Notes under the pieces: model-generated
The model's database searches: none
Told to the model about the DNA's origin: nothing
Seen by the model: the letters and a program-made list of their open reading frames with translations, nothing else
Shown: positions 1 through 9,320 of the stretch, piece by piece
How positions within the stretch are numbered: the first letter of the stretch is position 1
Layout of the letters: the number at the start of each line of letters is the position of its first letter
Made by a program: the position numbers and the translations under genes
Source of the DNA: Stenotrophomonas maltophilia
Lineage (GTDB): Bacteria > Pseudomonadota > Gammaproteobacteria > Xanthomonadales > Xanthomonadaceae
NCBI GenBank assembly: GCA_002435595.1
Contig: DJBL01000066.1
Location: forward strand, 1-33,756
Direction: 5' to 3'
Length of the DNA stretch: 33,756 bases

Positions 1-483
1 GGTGGGCACGGAGGCGGGCGCAGGCGCGACGCTGCCGGCCACCGCGCTGGACGGCACGGCTGCAGGCGCAGTGGCCACGCTGGCCGGGGCATCGCCGGGC
101 CACTCGATCACCAGCCTGGACTGGTCACCCTGCTTGATCATCTGCGGGCGGAACGGGGCGACCGATTCGGCCAGGTCGAACACCACGCGGAACGTGCCAG
201 GGACCGGCTGGCCGGTGCGCACCGCAGTGACCACGCCCTTGGGCGCGGGCAGCTTGAGGTTGCGCACGGCACTGGAATCGGGGAAATCGACCACCAGGCG
301 GTTCGGACCGGCCAGGCTGAGGGTCTTGTAGCCGCCGCTGCCGGCCAGCGAAATCTCCGCGCGGGTGCCGGTCGCGCCGGTCTCCAGGCCGACCTGGCGG
401 ACTTCGCCCGCCCACGCCAGCGCGCTCGCCAGACACAGTCCGACGGCGGTGCAGATGGCGGTGAGTGGTTTCCCCATTGGCAT
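1..483 (-). CDS. N-acetylmuramoyl-L-alanine amidase with AMIN domain (N-terminal part, cut by window edge)
   Basis: Only the first 161 codons are in the window; the gene continues past base 1. The start at 483 (or the second Met codon at 477) is followed by a signal peptide with a hydrophobic stretch ending in ALAWAGEV. An AMIN-type beta domain follows (about residues 28-130), with typical segments such as VVDFPDSSAVRNLKLP and FRVVFDLAES. After it begins an Ala/Pro/Val-rich linker. In this family the AMIN domain binds peptidoglycan at the division site and the catalytic zinc amidase domain, not visible here, lies at the C-terminus. AmiB/AmiC-type enzymes split the peptide stem from N-acetylmuramic acid during daughter-cell separation. 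The order nnr-tsaE-amidase is also found in E. coli (with amiB), which supports the call. An 82-bp gap separates it from tsaE. Whether the symbol should be amiB or amiC cannot be settled here. Confidence 0.85.
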   Translation of the reverse strand, partial: MPMGKPLTAICTAVGLCLASALAWAGEVRQVGLETGATGTRAEISLAGSGGYKTLSLAGPNRLVVDFPDSSAVRNLKLPAPKGVVTAVRTGQPVPGTFRVVFDLAESVAPFRPQMIKQGDQSRLVIEWPGDAPASVATAPAAVPSSAVAGSVAPAPASVPT

Positions 484-565
484 GGGTCAGGATTCAATCA
501 CCGCCCTGAACGAAATGCAACACTTTTTCCCTTAATAATCCGTAACCTGCCGGGGTTTCCTAGTG

Positions 566-1048
566 TCAGCCGACAGAAAGGGCCTGCAAGTCGCCCCCTT
601 GTGGCAGCCGGGCGAGCCAATCACGACCCGCGTCGCTGGTTGCGGTGAGACGCGCGCGGCGTCCCTGCCCTTCGATTTCCAATGCCACGATCAGGTCGCT
701 GGGCGGCAGCGCACCGGCGCCCCGCTCGGGCCACTCGACCAGCCACAGCGAGGCGCAGCCCTCGTCCAGACCGAGGAAATCGAGCTCGTCGGCCTGGCCG
801 ATGCGGTACAGGTCCAGGTGCCAGGCTTCGTGCCCGTCGGCCAGCGGATAGCGCTCGACCAGGGTGTAGGTGGGGCTGCGGATGGCCCCCTGCACGCCGA
901 GCGCGCGCAGCAACGCGCGGGCCAGGGTGGACTTGCCGGCGCCCAGGTCGCCCTGCAGCTGCATCACCGCCTGCGGCGGACGGGTGGCGGCCAGCCACTG
1001 CCCGAGCAGGTCGGTGTCGTCGCTGCGGGCCAGGAAGAACGTGATCAT
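566..1048 (-). CDS. tsaE: tRNA threonylcarbamoyladenosine biosynthesis ATPase TsaE
   Basis: 160 aa. TsaE is the small P-loop ATPase that works with TsaB and TsaD to make the t6A37 modification of ANN-decoding tRNAs in the cytoplasm. The Walker A loop GDLGAGKST is at residues 33-41. Family blocks SPTYTLVE (58-65), HLDLYR (77-82) and VEWPER (104-109) are all present. The length matches the family (about 150-160 aa). The ATG at 1048 overlaps the TGA of nnr by 4 bp (ATGA), so translation is probably coupled and the two genes share a transcript, as in the E. coli nnr-tsaE-amiB cluster. A longer open frame runs upstream in the same phase but lies inside nnr; the family N-terminus fits this internal ATG. 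Confidence 0.95.
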   Translation of the reverse strand: MITFFLARSDDTDLLGQWLAATRPPQAVMQLQGDLGAGKSTLARALLRALGVQGAIRSPTYTLVERYPLADGHEAWHLDLYRIGQADELDFLGLDEGCASLWLVEWPERGAGALPPSDLIVALEIEGQGRRARLTATSDAGRDWLARLPQGGDLQALSVG

Positions 1049-2532
1049 GCGATGGAAGGTTCCGGATTGACGAGGCGGCGCAGCGGTACCAGCAGGTCGG
1101 TGGGGAGCAGGCCACGCTGGCCGTCGCCGGCGGCGGCATCGCCGGCCAGCCCGTGCAGCAGCGCGCCGGCGCTGGCCGCATCGAACGCGTCCAGGCCCTG
1201 CGCACGCAGCGCGGCGATGATGCCGGTGAGCAGGTCGCCCATGCCACCGACGGCCATGCCCGGGTTGCCCGCCGCGATCACGCGCGGGCACTGGCCAGGC
1301 GCTGCGACCACGGTGCCGGCGCCCTTGAGCACCACCACCGCTCCGAAACGCCCGGCCAGCTGCCGGGCCGCCGCATAGCGGTCGGCCTGGACCTGCGCGG
1401 TACTGCAGCCCAACAGGCGTGCGGCCTCGCCGGGGTGCGGGGTGAGGATGGCATCGTGCAGCGTTTGCGGGGACGCGGCCAGCAGGTTCAGCGCATCGGC
1501 ATCGACCACCAGCGGCATGCCGCTGGCCAGCACCTGCCGCCACAGTTCGTGCGCCCAGTCGTCCTGGCCCAGGCCGGGGCCGATGGCGACGGCCCTGGCG
1601 CGCGCCAGCAGCGTCTGCAGGTCGTCGGCATCTTCCACCGCATGCACCATCGCTTCGGGCAGGCGCGCCAGCAGCGGGGCCACGTGCACGGCCTGGGTGG
1701 CCACGCTGACCAGCCCGGCACCGGCACGCAGGGCCGCCTCGCTGGCGAGCATCACCGCCCCGCCGCTGCCGCGGTTGCCGCCCACGCACAGCACGTGGCC
1801 GGATTCGCCCTTGTGGGTATTGACGCGTCGCGCCGGCAGCAACGCGGCCAGCCGCCCCTGCGACCAGCACGCCGCCGCCGGCAGCACGCCGAGATCGGCC
1901 GCATCGGGCAACGCCAACGGTGCCAGGCGGCGGCCGCCGATATGCTCCAGCGCAGCGCCGGTGTACAGCCCGCGATGGCGCACGATGAACTGCAACGTCA
2001 CGCTGGCACGCACCGCCACGCCCGGCACCGCGCCGCTGTCGGCGTCCACGCCGCTGGGCACGTCCAGCGACAGCACCGGCGAACCGCAGGCGTTGATCGC
2101 CTCGATCAGCGCCTGCGCGGCGCCGTCCGGGGCACGGTTCAGGCCCAGGCCGAACAACCCATCGACCACGACGTCGGCCGCCGGCAGTGTGCCGGTGAAG
2201 ACCTCCACGCCCCCGCCCTGGTCCTGCCAGGCCTGCGCTGCGGCCCGGGCCAGCACGGTGGCCACGGGCGCGTCGGGCAGCTGCACCACCTGCACCTGGC
2301 GGCCGGCCTGGTGGGCCAGGCGGGCCACCACGTAACCATCGCCGCCGTTGTTGCCCGAGCCGACCACCACGCAGATGCGTTGCGCCTGCGGCCAGCGCTG
2401 CAGCAGGCAGTGCCATGCGGCCAGGCCGGCCTGGGCCATCAGGCTGGCGCCGGCATCGCCCAGCCGTGCGCTGGCCTGCGCATCGATCCGGCGCGCGGCG
2501 GCTACATCAAACAGTTCAGCAAGCTCGGGCAT
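1045..2532 (-). CDS. nnr: Bifunctional NAD(P)H-hydrate repair enzyme (epimerase plus ADP-dependent dehydratase)
   Basis: 495 aa. The enzyme repairs damaged nicotinamide cofactors: the N-terminal YjeF_N domain (about 1-215) interconverts R and S hydrates of NAD(P)H, and the C-terminal ribokinase-like domain (about 225-490) dehydrates the S form using ADP. The glycine-rich epimerase loop NNGGDG is at 61-66. In the dehydratase domain LTPHPGEAARLL and, near residue 425, GNPGMAVGGMGDLL (nucleotide site) are conserved. Length is normal for the fused form. The ATG at 2532 lies only 23 bp from the divergent queG start, and no Shine-Dalgarno sequence precedes it; see the promoter entry. tsaE follows with a 4-bp overlap. 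The E. coli orthologue, formerly yjeF, has the same neighbours. Confidence 0.95.
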   Translation of the reverse strand: MPELAELFDVAAARRIDAQASARLGDAGASLMAQAGLAAWHCLLQRWPQAQRICVVVGSGNNGGDGYVVARLAHQAGRQVQVVQLPDAPVATVLARAAAQAWQDQGGGVEVFTGTLPAADVVVDGLFGLGLNRAPDGAAQALIEAINACGSPVLSLDVPSGVDADSGAVPGVAVRASVTLQFIVRHRGLYTGAALEHIGGRRLAPLALPDAADLGVLPAAACWSQGRLAALLPARRVNTHKGESGHVLCVGGNRGSGGAVMLASEAALRAGAGLVSVATQAVHVAPLLARLPEAMVHAVEDADDLQTLLARARAVAIGPGLGQDDWAHELWRQVLASGMPLVVDADALNLLAASPQTLHDAILTPHPGEAARLLGCSTAQVQADRYAAARQLAGRFGAVVVLKGAGTVVAAPGQCPRVIAAGNPGMAVGGMGDLLTGIIAALRAQGLDAFDAASAGALLHGLAGDAAAGDGQRGLLPTDLLVPLRRLVNPEPSIA

Positions 2533-2538
2533 GCCGGG

Positions 2539-2548
2539 ATTCTATACT
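2539..2548. promoter_or_regulatory. Overlapping divergent -10-like boxes between nnr and queG
   Basis: On the plus strand TATACT (2543-2548) ends 7 nt before the queG ATG at 2556. On the minus strand TAGAAT (2544-2539) ends 6 nt before the nnr ATG at 2532. With normal -10 to start-point spacing both transcripts would begin at or next to the first base of the start codon, giving leaderless mRNAs, which fits the lack of ribosome-binding sites for both genes. No good -35 hexamer is visible on either side, so this is an inference from the -10 boxes and geometry only. Confidence 0.5.
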
Positions 2549-2555
2549 TGTCGCC

Positions 2556-3644
<1,089 letters not shown>

Positions 3645-3689
3645 TGCTTGTGCGACCATGGGCGCCCGTTCGTACCGTTTGACCCGTCC

Positions 3690-5024
3690 ATGGACCGCAG
3701 CGCGCAGATCCTCACGCCCAGCCAGCTCAACATCCTGGCCCGCGACCTGCTGGAAGGCGCTTTCCCGCTGATCTGGGTGGAGGCCGAACTGGGCAGCGTG
3801 ACGCGCCCGGCCTCGGGCCACATGTACTTCACCCTGAAAGATGCACGCGCGCAGATCCGCGCGGCGTTGTTCAAGCCCAAGAGCCAGTGGCTGAAGTTCG
3901 TGCCCCGCGATGGCATGCGCGTGCTCGCGCGGGGCCGGCTGACCCTGTACGAAGCGCGTGGCGAGTACCAGATGGTGCTGGACCACATGGAAGAAGCGGG
4001 CGAAGGCGCGCTGCGCCGCGCCTACGAGCAGCTCAAGGCACGACTGGAGGCCGAAGGCCTGTTCGCCACCGGGCGCAAGCGCGCCCTGCCCGCCCACGTG
4101 CGCCGCCTGGCGGTGATTACCTCGCCCACCGGCGCCGCCGTGCGCGACGTGCTCAGCGTGCTGGAGCGCCGCTTCCCGCTGCTGGAGGTGGACCTGCTGC
4201 CCAGCCTGGTGCAGGGCGACAGTGCTGCGGCGCAGATCACCGCGCTGTTGCGCGCCGCCGATGCCAGCGGTCGCTACGACGTGATCCTGCTGACCCGTGG
4301 CGGCGGTTCGCTGGAAGACCTGTGGGCCTTCAACGATGAACAGCTTGCCCGGGCCATCGCCGCCAGTACCACTCCGGTGGTATCGGCGGTAGGCCACGAA
4401 ACCGACTTCAGCCTGGCCGACTTCGCCGCCGACCTGCGCGCGCCCACCCCGTCGGTGGCCGCCGAGCTGCTGGTACCCGACCGGCGCGAGCTGCAGGTGC
4501 GCGTACGACGCCTGGCCGCGCGGATGGTGCAGCTGCAGCGGCATGGGCTGGGCCAGGCGATGCAGCGCGCCGACCGCGCGCTGTTGCGCCTGAACGCACA
4601 AGGTCCGCAGGCACGCCTGCAGCTGCTGCAGCGTCGCCAGCAGGATCTGGCCCGGCGCCTGGCCAGCGTGTGGCGGCAACAGCAGGAACGTCGCCAGGCG
4701 CAGCTGCGGCATGCGGCGGTGGTGTTGCGCAACGGCCACCCACAGCGCCGCCTGGATGCCCTGCGCGAGCGCCTGCAGCGCCTGCAGCCGCGCGCGGCGG
4801 CGGCGATCGGCCGGCAACTGCAGGGCGACCAGCTGCGCCTGCGCGGCCTGGCCCGCTCGATGGAAGCGGTGAGCCCGCTGGCCACCGTTGCCCGCGGCTA
4901 CAGCATCCTCACCCGCGAAGACGATGGCAGCCTGGTGCGTTCGCCGTTGCAGGTGCGCCCGGGCGATGCGCTCAAGGCGCGCGTGCAGGACGGCACCATC
5001 GAGGTGGTGGTCAAGGACCGCTAG
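3690..5024 (+). CDS. xseA: Exodeoxyribonuclease VII large subunit
   Basis: 444 aa. XseA with the small subunit XseB degrades single-stranded DNA from both ends in the cytoplasm, in mismatch repair and removal of recombination intermediates. An N-terminal OB fold (about 10-105, with FPLIWVEAELGSVTRPASGH) is followed by the exonuclease VII catalytic core (for example VITSPTGAAVRDVL, LTRGGGSLEDLW, VSAVGHETDFSLADFAADLRAPTPS) and a long Gln/Arg/Leu-rich coiled coil, then the C-terminal segment ATVARGYSIL. E. coli XseA is 456 aa. The start is uncertain: the ATG at 3690 fits the family, but a TTG at 3648, 3 bp after the queG stop, is in frame and would add 14 residues. Neither has a strong ribosome-binding site. 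It converges on the M48 peptidase gene with 9 bp between the stops. Confidence 0.93.
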   Translation: MDRSAQILTPSQLNILARDLLEGAFPLIWVEAELGSVTRPASGHMYFTLKDARAQIRAALFKPKSQWLKFVPRDGMRVLARGRLTLYEARGEYQMVLDHMEEAGEGALRRAYEQLKARLEAEGLFATGRKRALPAHVRRLAVITSPTGAAVRDVLSVLERRFPLLEVDLLPSLVQGDSAAAQITALLRAADASGRYDVILLTRGGGSLEDLWAFNDEQLARAIAASTTPVVSAVGHETDFSLADFAADLRAPTPSVAAELLVPDRRELQVRVRRLAARMVQLQRHGLGQAMQRADRALLRLNAQGPQARLQLLQRRQQDLARRLASVWRQQQERRQAQLRHAAVVLRNGHPQRRLDALRERLQRLQPRAAAAIGRQLQGDQLRLRGLARSMEAVSPLATVARGYSILTREDDGSLVRSPLQVRPGDALKARVQDGTIEVVVKDR

Positions 5025-5033
5025 CCGACGGCG

Positions 5034-5948
5034 CTACCGCGCCGCCGAGCCGCCGGCGCTTTCGCAGTACTTCTGCCGGTATTCCATCGCCTTGGGCAGC
5101 AACGCCTGCAGGTTCTGGATACGCGTGCCCGGGTTGGGATGGGTGGAGGAAAACTCCGGCGGCGCCTGGCCACCGCCGTTCTGGCCCATGCGTTCCCAGA
5201 GCGGGATCGCTTCGCGCGGGTCATAGCAGGCCGCCGCGGCCAGCATCAGCCCCACTTCATCGGCCTGGGTTTCATGGCTGCGCGCATACGGCAGCAGGTA
5301 GCCGTAGCCCATCGCCGACATCACCATCTGTTGCTGTTGCGGGTCCATGCCGCTGGCCGCACCGGCCATCTGCCCGATCTGGGTGAGCTTCTGCTGGGCC
5401 ATGCGCTGGGCGCCGTGGCGCAGCAGGGCATGGGCGATCTCATGGCCCATCACCACCGCCATCGCATCTTCGGTGCGCGCCACCGGGATCAGGCCGGTGT
5501 AGACGGCCATCTTGCCGCCGGGCAGGCAGAACGCATTGGCCTGCTCGGAGGGGATCACGTTGACTTCCCATTCGAAGTCGCGGGAAAAATGCGCCGGCTT
5601 GAGCCCATGTTCCTGGGCCAGTGCGGTCTCCACCACGTCCACCTTGGCGATCAGGCGCCGGGCGATGGACTGGATCTCGCGCGACTGCGGCGCGTTGGGC
5701 GCCAACGGCCGCTCCTGGGCCAGGATCTCCTGGTAGGCCTGCAGGCCCAGCGCCTTTTCCTGGGTGGCATCGAGCGAGCTGTCGATCAGCACGCTCTCCC
5801 CGGTATAGGGATCCACCGCGCGGTTGGCGAACCAGTAGTAGGCCGCGTAGCCGGCGAAGGCCAGCAGCACCCACCAGCGGATGTTGCCGAACATCCCCGG
5901 GCGTCGGGCCCGGCCCTGTTGCTGACCAGCGAATGGATCGTTGCGCAT
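5034..5948 (-). CDS. M48-family membrane-anchored zinc metallopeptidase
   Basis: 304 aa. One membrane segment near the N-terminus (about 24-41, rich in W, A, Y and L) anchors a peptidase domain likely facing the periplasm. The zinc motif is HEIAH (H169, E170, H173) and the third ligand is E226 in HETQAD, the standard M48 arrangement. The region AFCLPGGKMAVYTG (139-152) is typical of the Oma1/LoiP/BepA branch, whose members degrade or process misfolded envelope proteins. The natural substrate here is unknown. Start choice: AGGA lies 9 nt before the ATG at 5948. A minus-strand TAAGAT at 5996-6001 could be its -10 box. No lipobox cysteine is present, unlike E. coli LoiP, and there is no TPR domain, unlike BepA. 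Confidence 0.88.
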   Translation of the reverse strand: MRNDPFAGQQQGRARRPGMFGNIRWWVLLAFAGYAAYYWFANRAVDPYTGESVLIDSSLDATQEKALGLQAYQEILAQERPLAPNAPQSREIQSIARRLIAKVDVVETALAQEHGLKPAHFSRDFEWEVNVIPSEQANAFCLPGGKMAVYTGLIPVARTEDAMAVVMGHEIAHALLRHGAQRMAQQKLTQIGQMAGAASGMDPQQQQMVMSAMGYGYLLPYARSHETQADEVGLMLAAAACYDPREAIPLWERMGQNGGGQAPPEFSSTHPNPGTRIQNLQALLPKAMEYRQKYCESAGGSAAR

Positions 5949-6030
5949 GTTGCAGATTCCTGGCGGGACCGGCGCACCCTGGCCGGCACGGCGTCATCTT
6001 AGTGGCTGCGGTGGGATGTGACGTGAGTGT

Positions 6031-6048
6031 CGGCCGGCCCCCCGGCCG
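6031..6048 (-). terminator. GC-rich hairpin after the FGE-fold gene
   Basis: CGGCCGG (6031-6037) and CCGGCCG (6042-6048) form a perfect 7-bp stem with a CCCC loop, just downstream of the FGE-fold gene stop at 6053. There is no U tract, so the terminator role is inferred from position and stem strength. Confidence 0.4.
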
Positions 6049-6052
6049 CGCC

Positions 6053-7918
6053 TCAGATACCGCGGACCAGGCGGAAGCCGATGCGGGCGCTGGTGGTGTC
6101 CGAGTCCTGTGACTGGCGCCAGGCCGCGCGGGTCTGGTCGGGGGCATTGGCCCAGTTGCCACCGCGGATCACCCGTTGCCGGCAGCCCGGGTTGAACCAG
6201 GCCGCGCCATCGGCCGGCGCCCGCCGGTAGCTGGCATGCCAGCAGTCGGCCACCCACTCGCTGAGGTTGCCGGCCACATCGTGCACGCCCCAGGCGTTGG
6301 CCTCGAAACTGCCCACCGGCGCCGGCCCCCACCAGCCATCGCCATAGCCGACGAACGCGTTGTACCAGTGCCGCCCGGACGGGGACACATCCTCGGCACC
6401 GGTGAAGTTGCCCGACAACGCCGGTGGCGTGCCGGCATCGCCCCACGGGTAGCGACCGCTGCTGCCGGCGCGCAGCACGTATTCGAACTCGGCCTCGCTG
6501 GGCAGCCGGTAGGAGCGCCCGGTCTGCTCGGACAACCAGGTGGCGTAGTTTTCCGCGTCGCGCACGCTCACATGCATCACCGGCGAGTTGGCGATGGCCG
6601 GCGCACCGTTGTAATCGGACTGCCAGTCCACCCCGCTGTGGCGCACGAAGTTGCCGCTGCGCTCGTCGTACACGATCGAGTGACCGCGACGGGTGGCCCG
6701 CGGGCGGGCGTTGCTGGCCTGCACGTAACGGCGGAAGTCGGCCACGGTGACCTCGGTGATCGACATCGCAAAGCCACGCTCGAAGCGCACATAGTGCGAA
6801 GGCTTCTCCGCATCGCTGGCCCCACGCTCGTTGTCCCCGGCGCCCATCTGGAAGCCGCCATGCGGCACCACAATCATCTGCGGGCCGCGGCCGCCGTCGC
6901 GCAGCGCATCGCTGAACACCTGGCGTGGACGGAAGCTGCCGTAATGGGTCACCAGGTCGATGCGCTCGCGCAGCTGGCCCACCACCGGGTCGCCGGGCAG
7001 TGCGATGCGCAGCGCGTCTTCAAGCTTCTCGCGGGCCGGCTTGAGGCCCTGCGGGGTGGTCAGGTCGCGCAACCCTTCATCGCGCAGCCGGGTAAGCGTA
7101 TCGGCGCGGATCCGTTCGATGCGCTCGAAGGCATCGGCGATGGTGATGGACGAGTCGCGGACCTTGGCCGCCTCGGCCAGCCAGGTGCCGGCGCTGGCGA
7201 AATCGCCGGCGCGCGCGGCGGTCTCGGCGCGCCGGATCAGCGCGCTCTCCGCGGCGGCCAGGCCCTGCCGCGCGCGCACGTCGCCGGGATCCAGCGCCAA
7301 CGCCTCGCGGAACCCGGGGATGGCGCCGTCGCCGTCCTCGCCGATGCGATCGGCACGCAGGTCGTCTTCACCGGCGCGGTTGTAGGCGATCACCCGCTGG
7401 GCGATCTCCACCCGCGACTGCAGCCGGCGCACCCGCGCATCGTCGGGGGCGATGGCCAGCAGCACCAGCGCCCGCTCGCCGGCCTGGGCCAGCGCCTGGC
7501 GCTGTTTCAGCGGGCGTGCCAGCAGGGCATCGGCCTGGTCCAGCAGCCGTTGCCGCGCACGCGTGAGCCCGGCCTTCGCCTGGCGGTCCTGGCCATCGCG
7601 TTGCAGCAGCGCCAGCCAGATCGGGATGGCGGCCTGTGCGTCGGCATACAGGTGGTCCTGCTCGAACGCCTGCGCGGCCTGGCGGCGGGCCGCGTCGACG
7701 GCATCGTCGGCGATCTGCACCACCGGCGGCTGCCAGCGCTGTACGGTTTCTGCGGCATCCTCGCCGCCGATGGTCACCTGTGCAGGCGCCGCCGCTGGCG
7801 TCTTCAGCACCGCCCTGTCGGCAGCCTTGGGCGCGGCGGCCGGCGCGGGCGCATCGGCCGAGCAGGCCGCCAGCGTGAGCAGCAGCAACAGCGACGGGAC
7901 GGGAGCAGGTATGCGCAA
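6053..7918 (-). CDS. Lipoprotein with TPR-like region and FGE-sulfatase (SUMF1-fold) domain lacking catalytic cysteines
   Basis: 621 aa from a TTG start at 7918, chosen because AAGGA lies 8 nt upstream and the protein then begins directly with a lipoprotein signal (poly-Leu followed by lipobox LTLAAC). A helical, Ala/Arg-rich region with TPR-like periodicity fills roughly residues 70-340. The C-terminal 260 residues are a formylglycine-generating-enzyme fold: IVVPHGGFQMGAGDNE, ITEVTVADFRRYV, YRLPSEAEFEYVLRAG, GVHDVAGNLSEWVADCW and VIRGGNW. True FGEs carry a catalytic cysteine pair shortly after the RGGS/N motif; here that segment (ANAPDQTRAAWRQ) has none, so sulfatase activation is unlikely. 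The two visible cysteines (ADCWHAS, NPGCRQR) may form a disulfide. No sulfatase gene is nearby. It is probably an envelope protein with a structural, binding or regulatory role; the function is unknown. The frame is open to 8047, but that would put about 43 basic residues before the signal peptide. Confidence 0.8.
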   Translation of the reverse strand: MRIPAPVPSLLLLLTLAACSADAPAPAAAPKAADRAVLKTPAAAPAQVTIGGEDAAETVQRWQPPVVQIADDAVDAARRQAAQAFEQDHLYADAQAAIPIWLALLQRDGQDRQAKAGLTRARQRLLDQADALLARPLKQRQALAQAGERALVLLAIAPDDARVRRLQSRVEIAQRVIAYNRAGEDDLRADRIGEDGDGAIPGFREALALDPGDVRARQGLAAAESALIRRAETAARAGDFASAGTWLAEAAKVRDSSITIADAFERIERIRADTLTRLRDEGLRDLTTPQGLKPAREKLEDALRIALPGDPVVGQLRERIDLVTHYGSFRPRQVFSDALRDGGRGPQMIVVPHGGFQMGAGDNERGASDAEKPSHYVRFERGFAMSITEVTVADFRRYVQASNARPRATRRGHSIVYDERSGNFVRHSGVDWQSDYNGAPAIANSPVMHVSVRDAENYATWLSEQTGRSYRLPSEAEFEYVLRAGSSGRYPWGDAGTPPALSGNFTGAEDVSPSGRHWYNAFVGYGDGWWGPAPVGSFEANAWGVHDVAGNLSEWVADCWHASYRRAPADGAAWFNPGCRQRVIRGGNWANAPDQTRAAWRQSQDSDTTSARIGFRLVRGI

Positions 7919-8070
7919 CTTCAGGTTCCTTGCAGCCAGGGCCGAGCATCGCCGAACCGGCACAGGCCAGGCAAGCCGGGCGGCGACTGGTTCATGATAC
8001 CGGCGCGCGTGCCGGGCACGGCGCGTTATCCTGCCTACCCTGTGCATCCCTTGCAGTAGACGGAACCCAC

Positions 8071-9150
8071 GTGGCTTATTGGATCAAAACCCCGGCGGAG
8101 CTGGACGAGCGCTACCGCCAGCGCCCCACCCGCATCGGGCTGGACACCGAATTCATCCGCGAGCGCACCTACTGGCCGCAGCTGGCCCTGGTGCAGATGG
8201 CGGTCGGCGATGAAATCCTGCTGATCGACCCGCTCATCCCCGGCATGACCGAGGCGCTGGCGCCGTGGCTGGCCGATACCGGCATCCTCAAGATCATGCA
8301 CAGCGCCAGCGAAGACCTGGTCACCTTCAAGGTCGCCTGCGGCGTGCTGCCGCGGCCGCTGTTCGACACCCAGATCGGCGCGGCGCTGGCCGGCATCGGC
8401 GGCGGCATGGGCTACCAGAAACTGGTCAATGCCATCACCGGGGTGACCCTGGCCAAGGGCGAGACCCGCTCGGACTGGATGCGCCGCCCGCTCTCGGACG
8501 CGCAGCTGGAGTACGCCGCCGACGACGTGGAATACCTGTTCGCCCTGCACGATGCGATCGATGCCAAGCTCGGTGAGCTGGGCCGTCGGCAGTGGCTGCA
8601 GGACGACGCCGAGCGCCTGCTGGGCAGCGTGGAGCATGACGAAGAGCGCTGGCCGCACGTGGCCATGCGCTCGGCGCAGTTCATGGATGCCGCCGCGCAG
8701 AGGCGCCTGCTGCGCCTGCTGCGCTGGCGCGATGTACAGGCACGCAGCAGCGACAAGCCGCGCAGCTGGATCCTGGACAACGAACTGGCCGCGCTGCTGG
8801 CGCGTACCCCGCCGGCCGACGTGGGCGCGCTGGACAAACTGATGGAAGGCTTCCCCAAGGCCCCACGCAAGCTGCTCACCCCGGTCTGGGAGGCGCTGAA
8901 CACGCCGCTGGACGACGAGGCCGACGCACCGTTGGCGCTGCCGGCCAACGACGGCAACAAGCAGGCCCTGAAGAAGCTGCAGGATGCGGTCAGCGCACAT
9001 ACCGCCGCACTTGGTTTGCCCGATGGCGTGCTGGCCTCGCGCAAGCATCTGGAAAGCTACCTGGAAAGCCGCACCTGGCCGGTCGCGCTGGCCGGCTGGC
9101 GCCGCCAGCAGCTGGAGCCGGTGCTGGCCCCGTTGTTGCCTGCGGCCTGA
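8071..9150 (+). CDS. rnd: Ribonuclease D
   Basis: 359 aa. RNase D is a DEDDy 3'-5' exonuclease that trims precursor tRNAs and other stable RNAs in the cytoplasm. The exonuclease motifs are visible: DTEF (D25, E27), SEDLVTF with D82, and YAADD (Y148, D152, the Yx3D signature). The middle and C-terminal parts hold HRDC-type helical domains, with WRDVQARSSDKPRSWILDN marking the first. Length is close to E. coli RNase D (375 aa). The start is a GTG giving M-AYWIKTP, which matches the short N-terminus of the family; the frame is open to 7930 but those residues overlap the divergent lipoprotein's leader and do not resemble RNase D. A plus-strand TATCCT at 8027-8032 may be the -10 element. Confidence 0.93.
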   Translation: MAYWIKTPAELDERYRQRPTRIGLDTEFIRERTYWPQLALVQMAVGDEILLIDPLIPGMTEALAPWLADTGILKIMHSASEDLVTFKVACGVLPRPLFDTQIGAALAGIGGGMGYQKLVNAITGVTLAKGETRSDWMRRPLSDAQLEYAADDVEYLFALHDAIDAKLGELGRRQWLQDDAERLLGSVEHDEERWPHVAMRSAQFMDAAAQRRLLRLLRWRDVQARSSDKPRSWILDNELAALLARTPPADVGALDKLMEGFPKAPRKLLTPVWEALNTPLDDEADAPLALPANDGNKQALKKLQDAVSAHTAALGLPDGVLASRKHLESYLESRTWPVALAGWRRQQLEPVLAPLLPAA

Positions 9151-9320
9151 GCACCGCATCGTCGTCGCGCACTCGGCGCGGCGGCGGCCCTGTGCCGCGA
9201 GCGTCACCGTTGTCCGGCTGAGCCCGCCGGTGCGCCTGCGCAGCGGACGCGCACACCGTCACGGCAGGTGACAGATTGCCTAGAATGCGCGTCCAATCTT
9301 CTGCAAGGACGCTGTTCTCC

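Noticed and set aside
485..520. Possible amidase promoter TTGCAT/TTGAAT on the minus strand (515-520 and 492-497, 17 bp apart)
   Set aside because: It would put the transcript start 1-2 nt from the start codon; possible, but the cluster is more simply read from upstream genes and the match is moderate.
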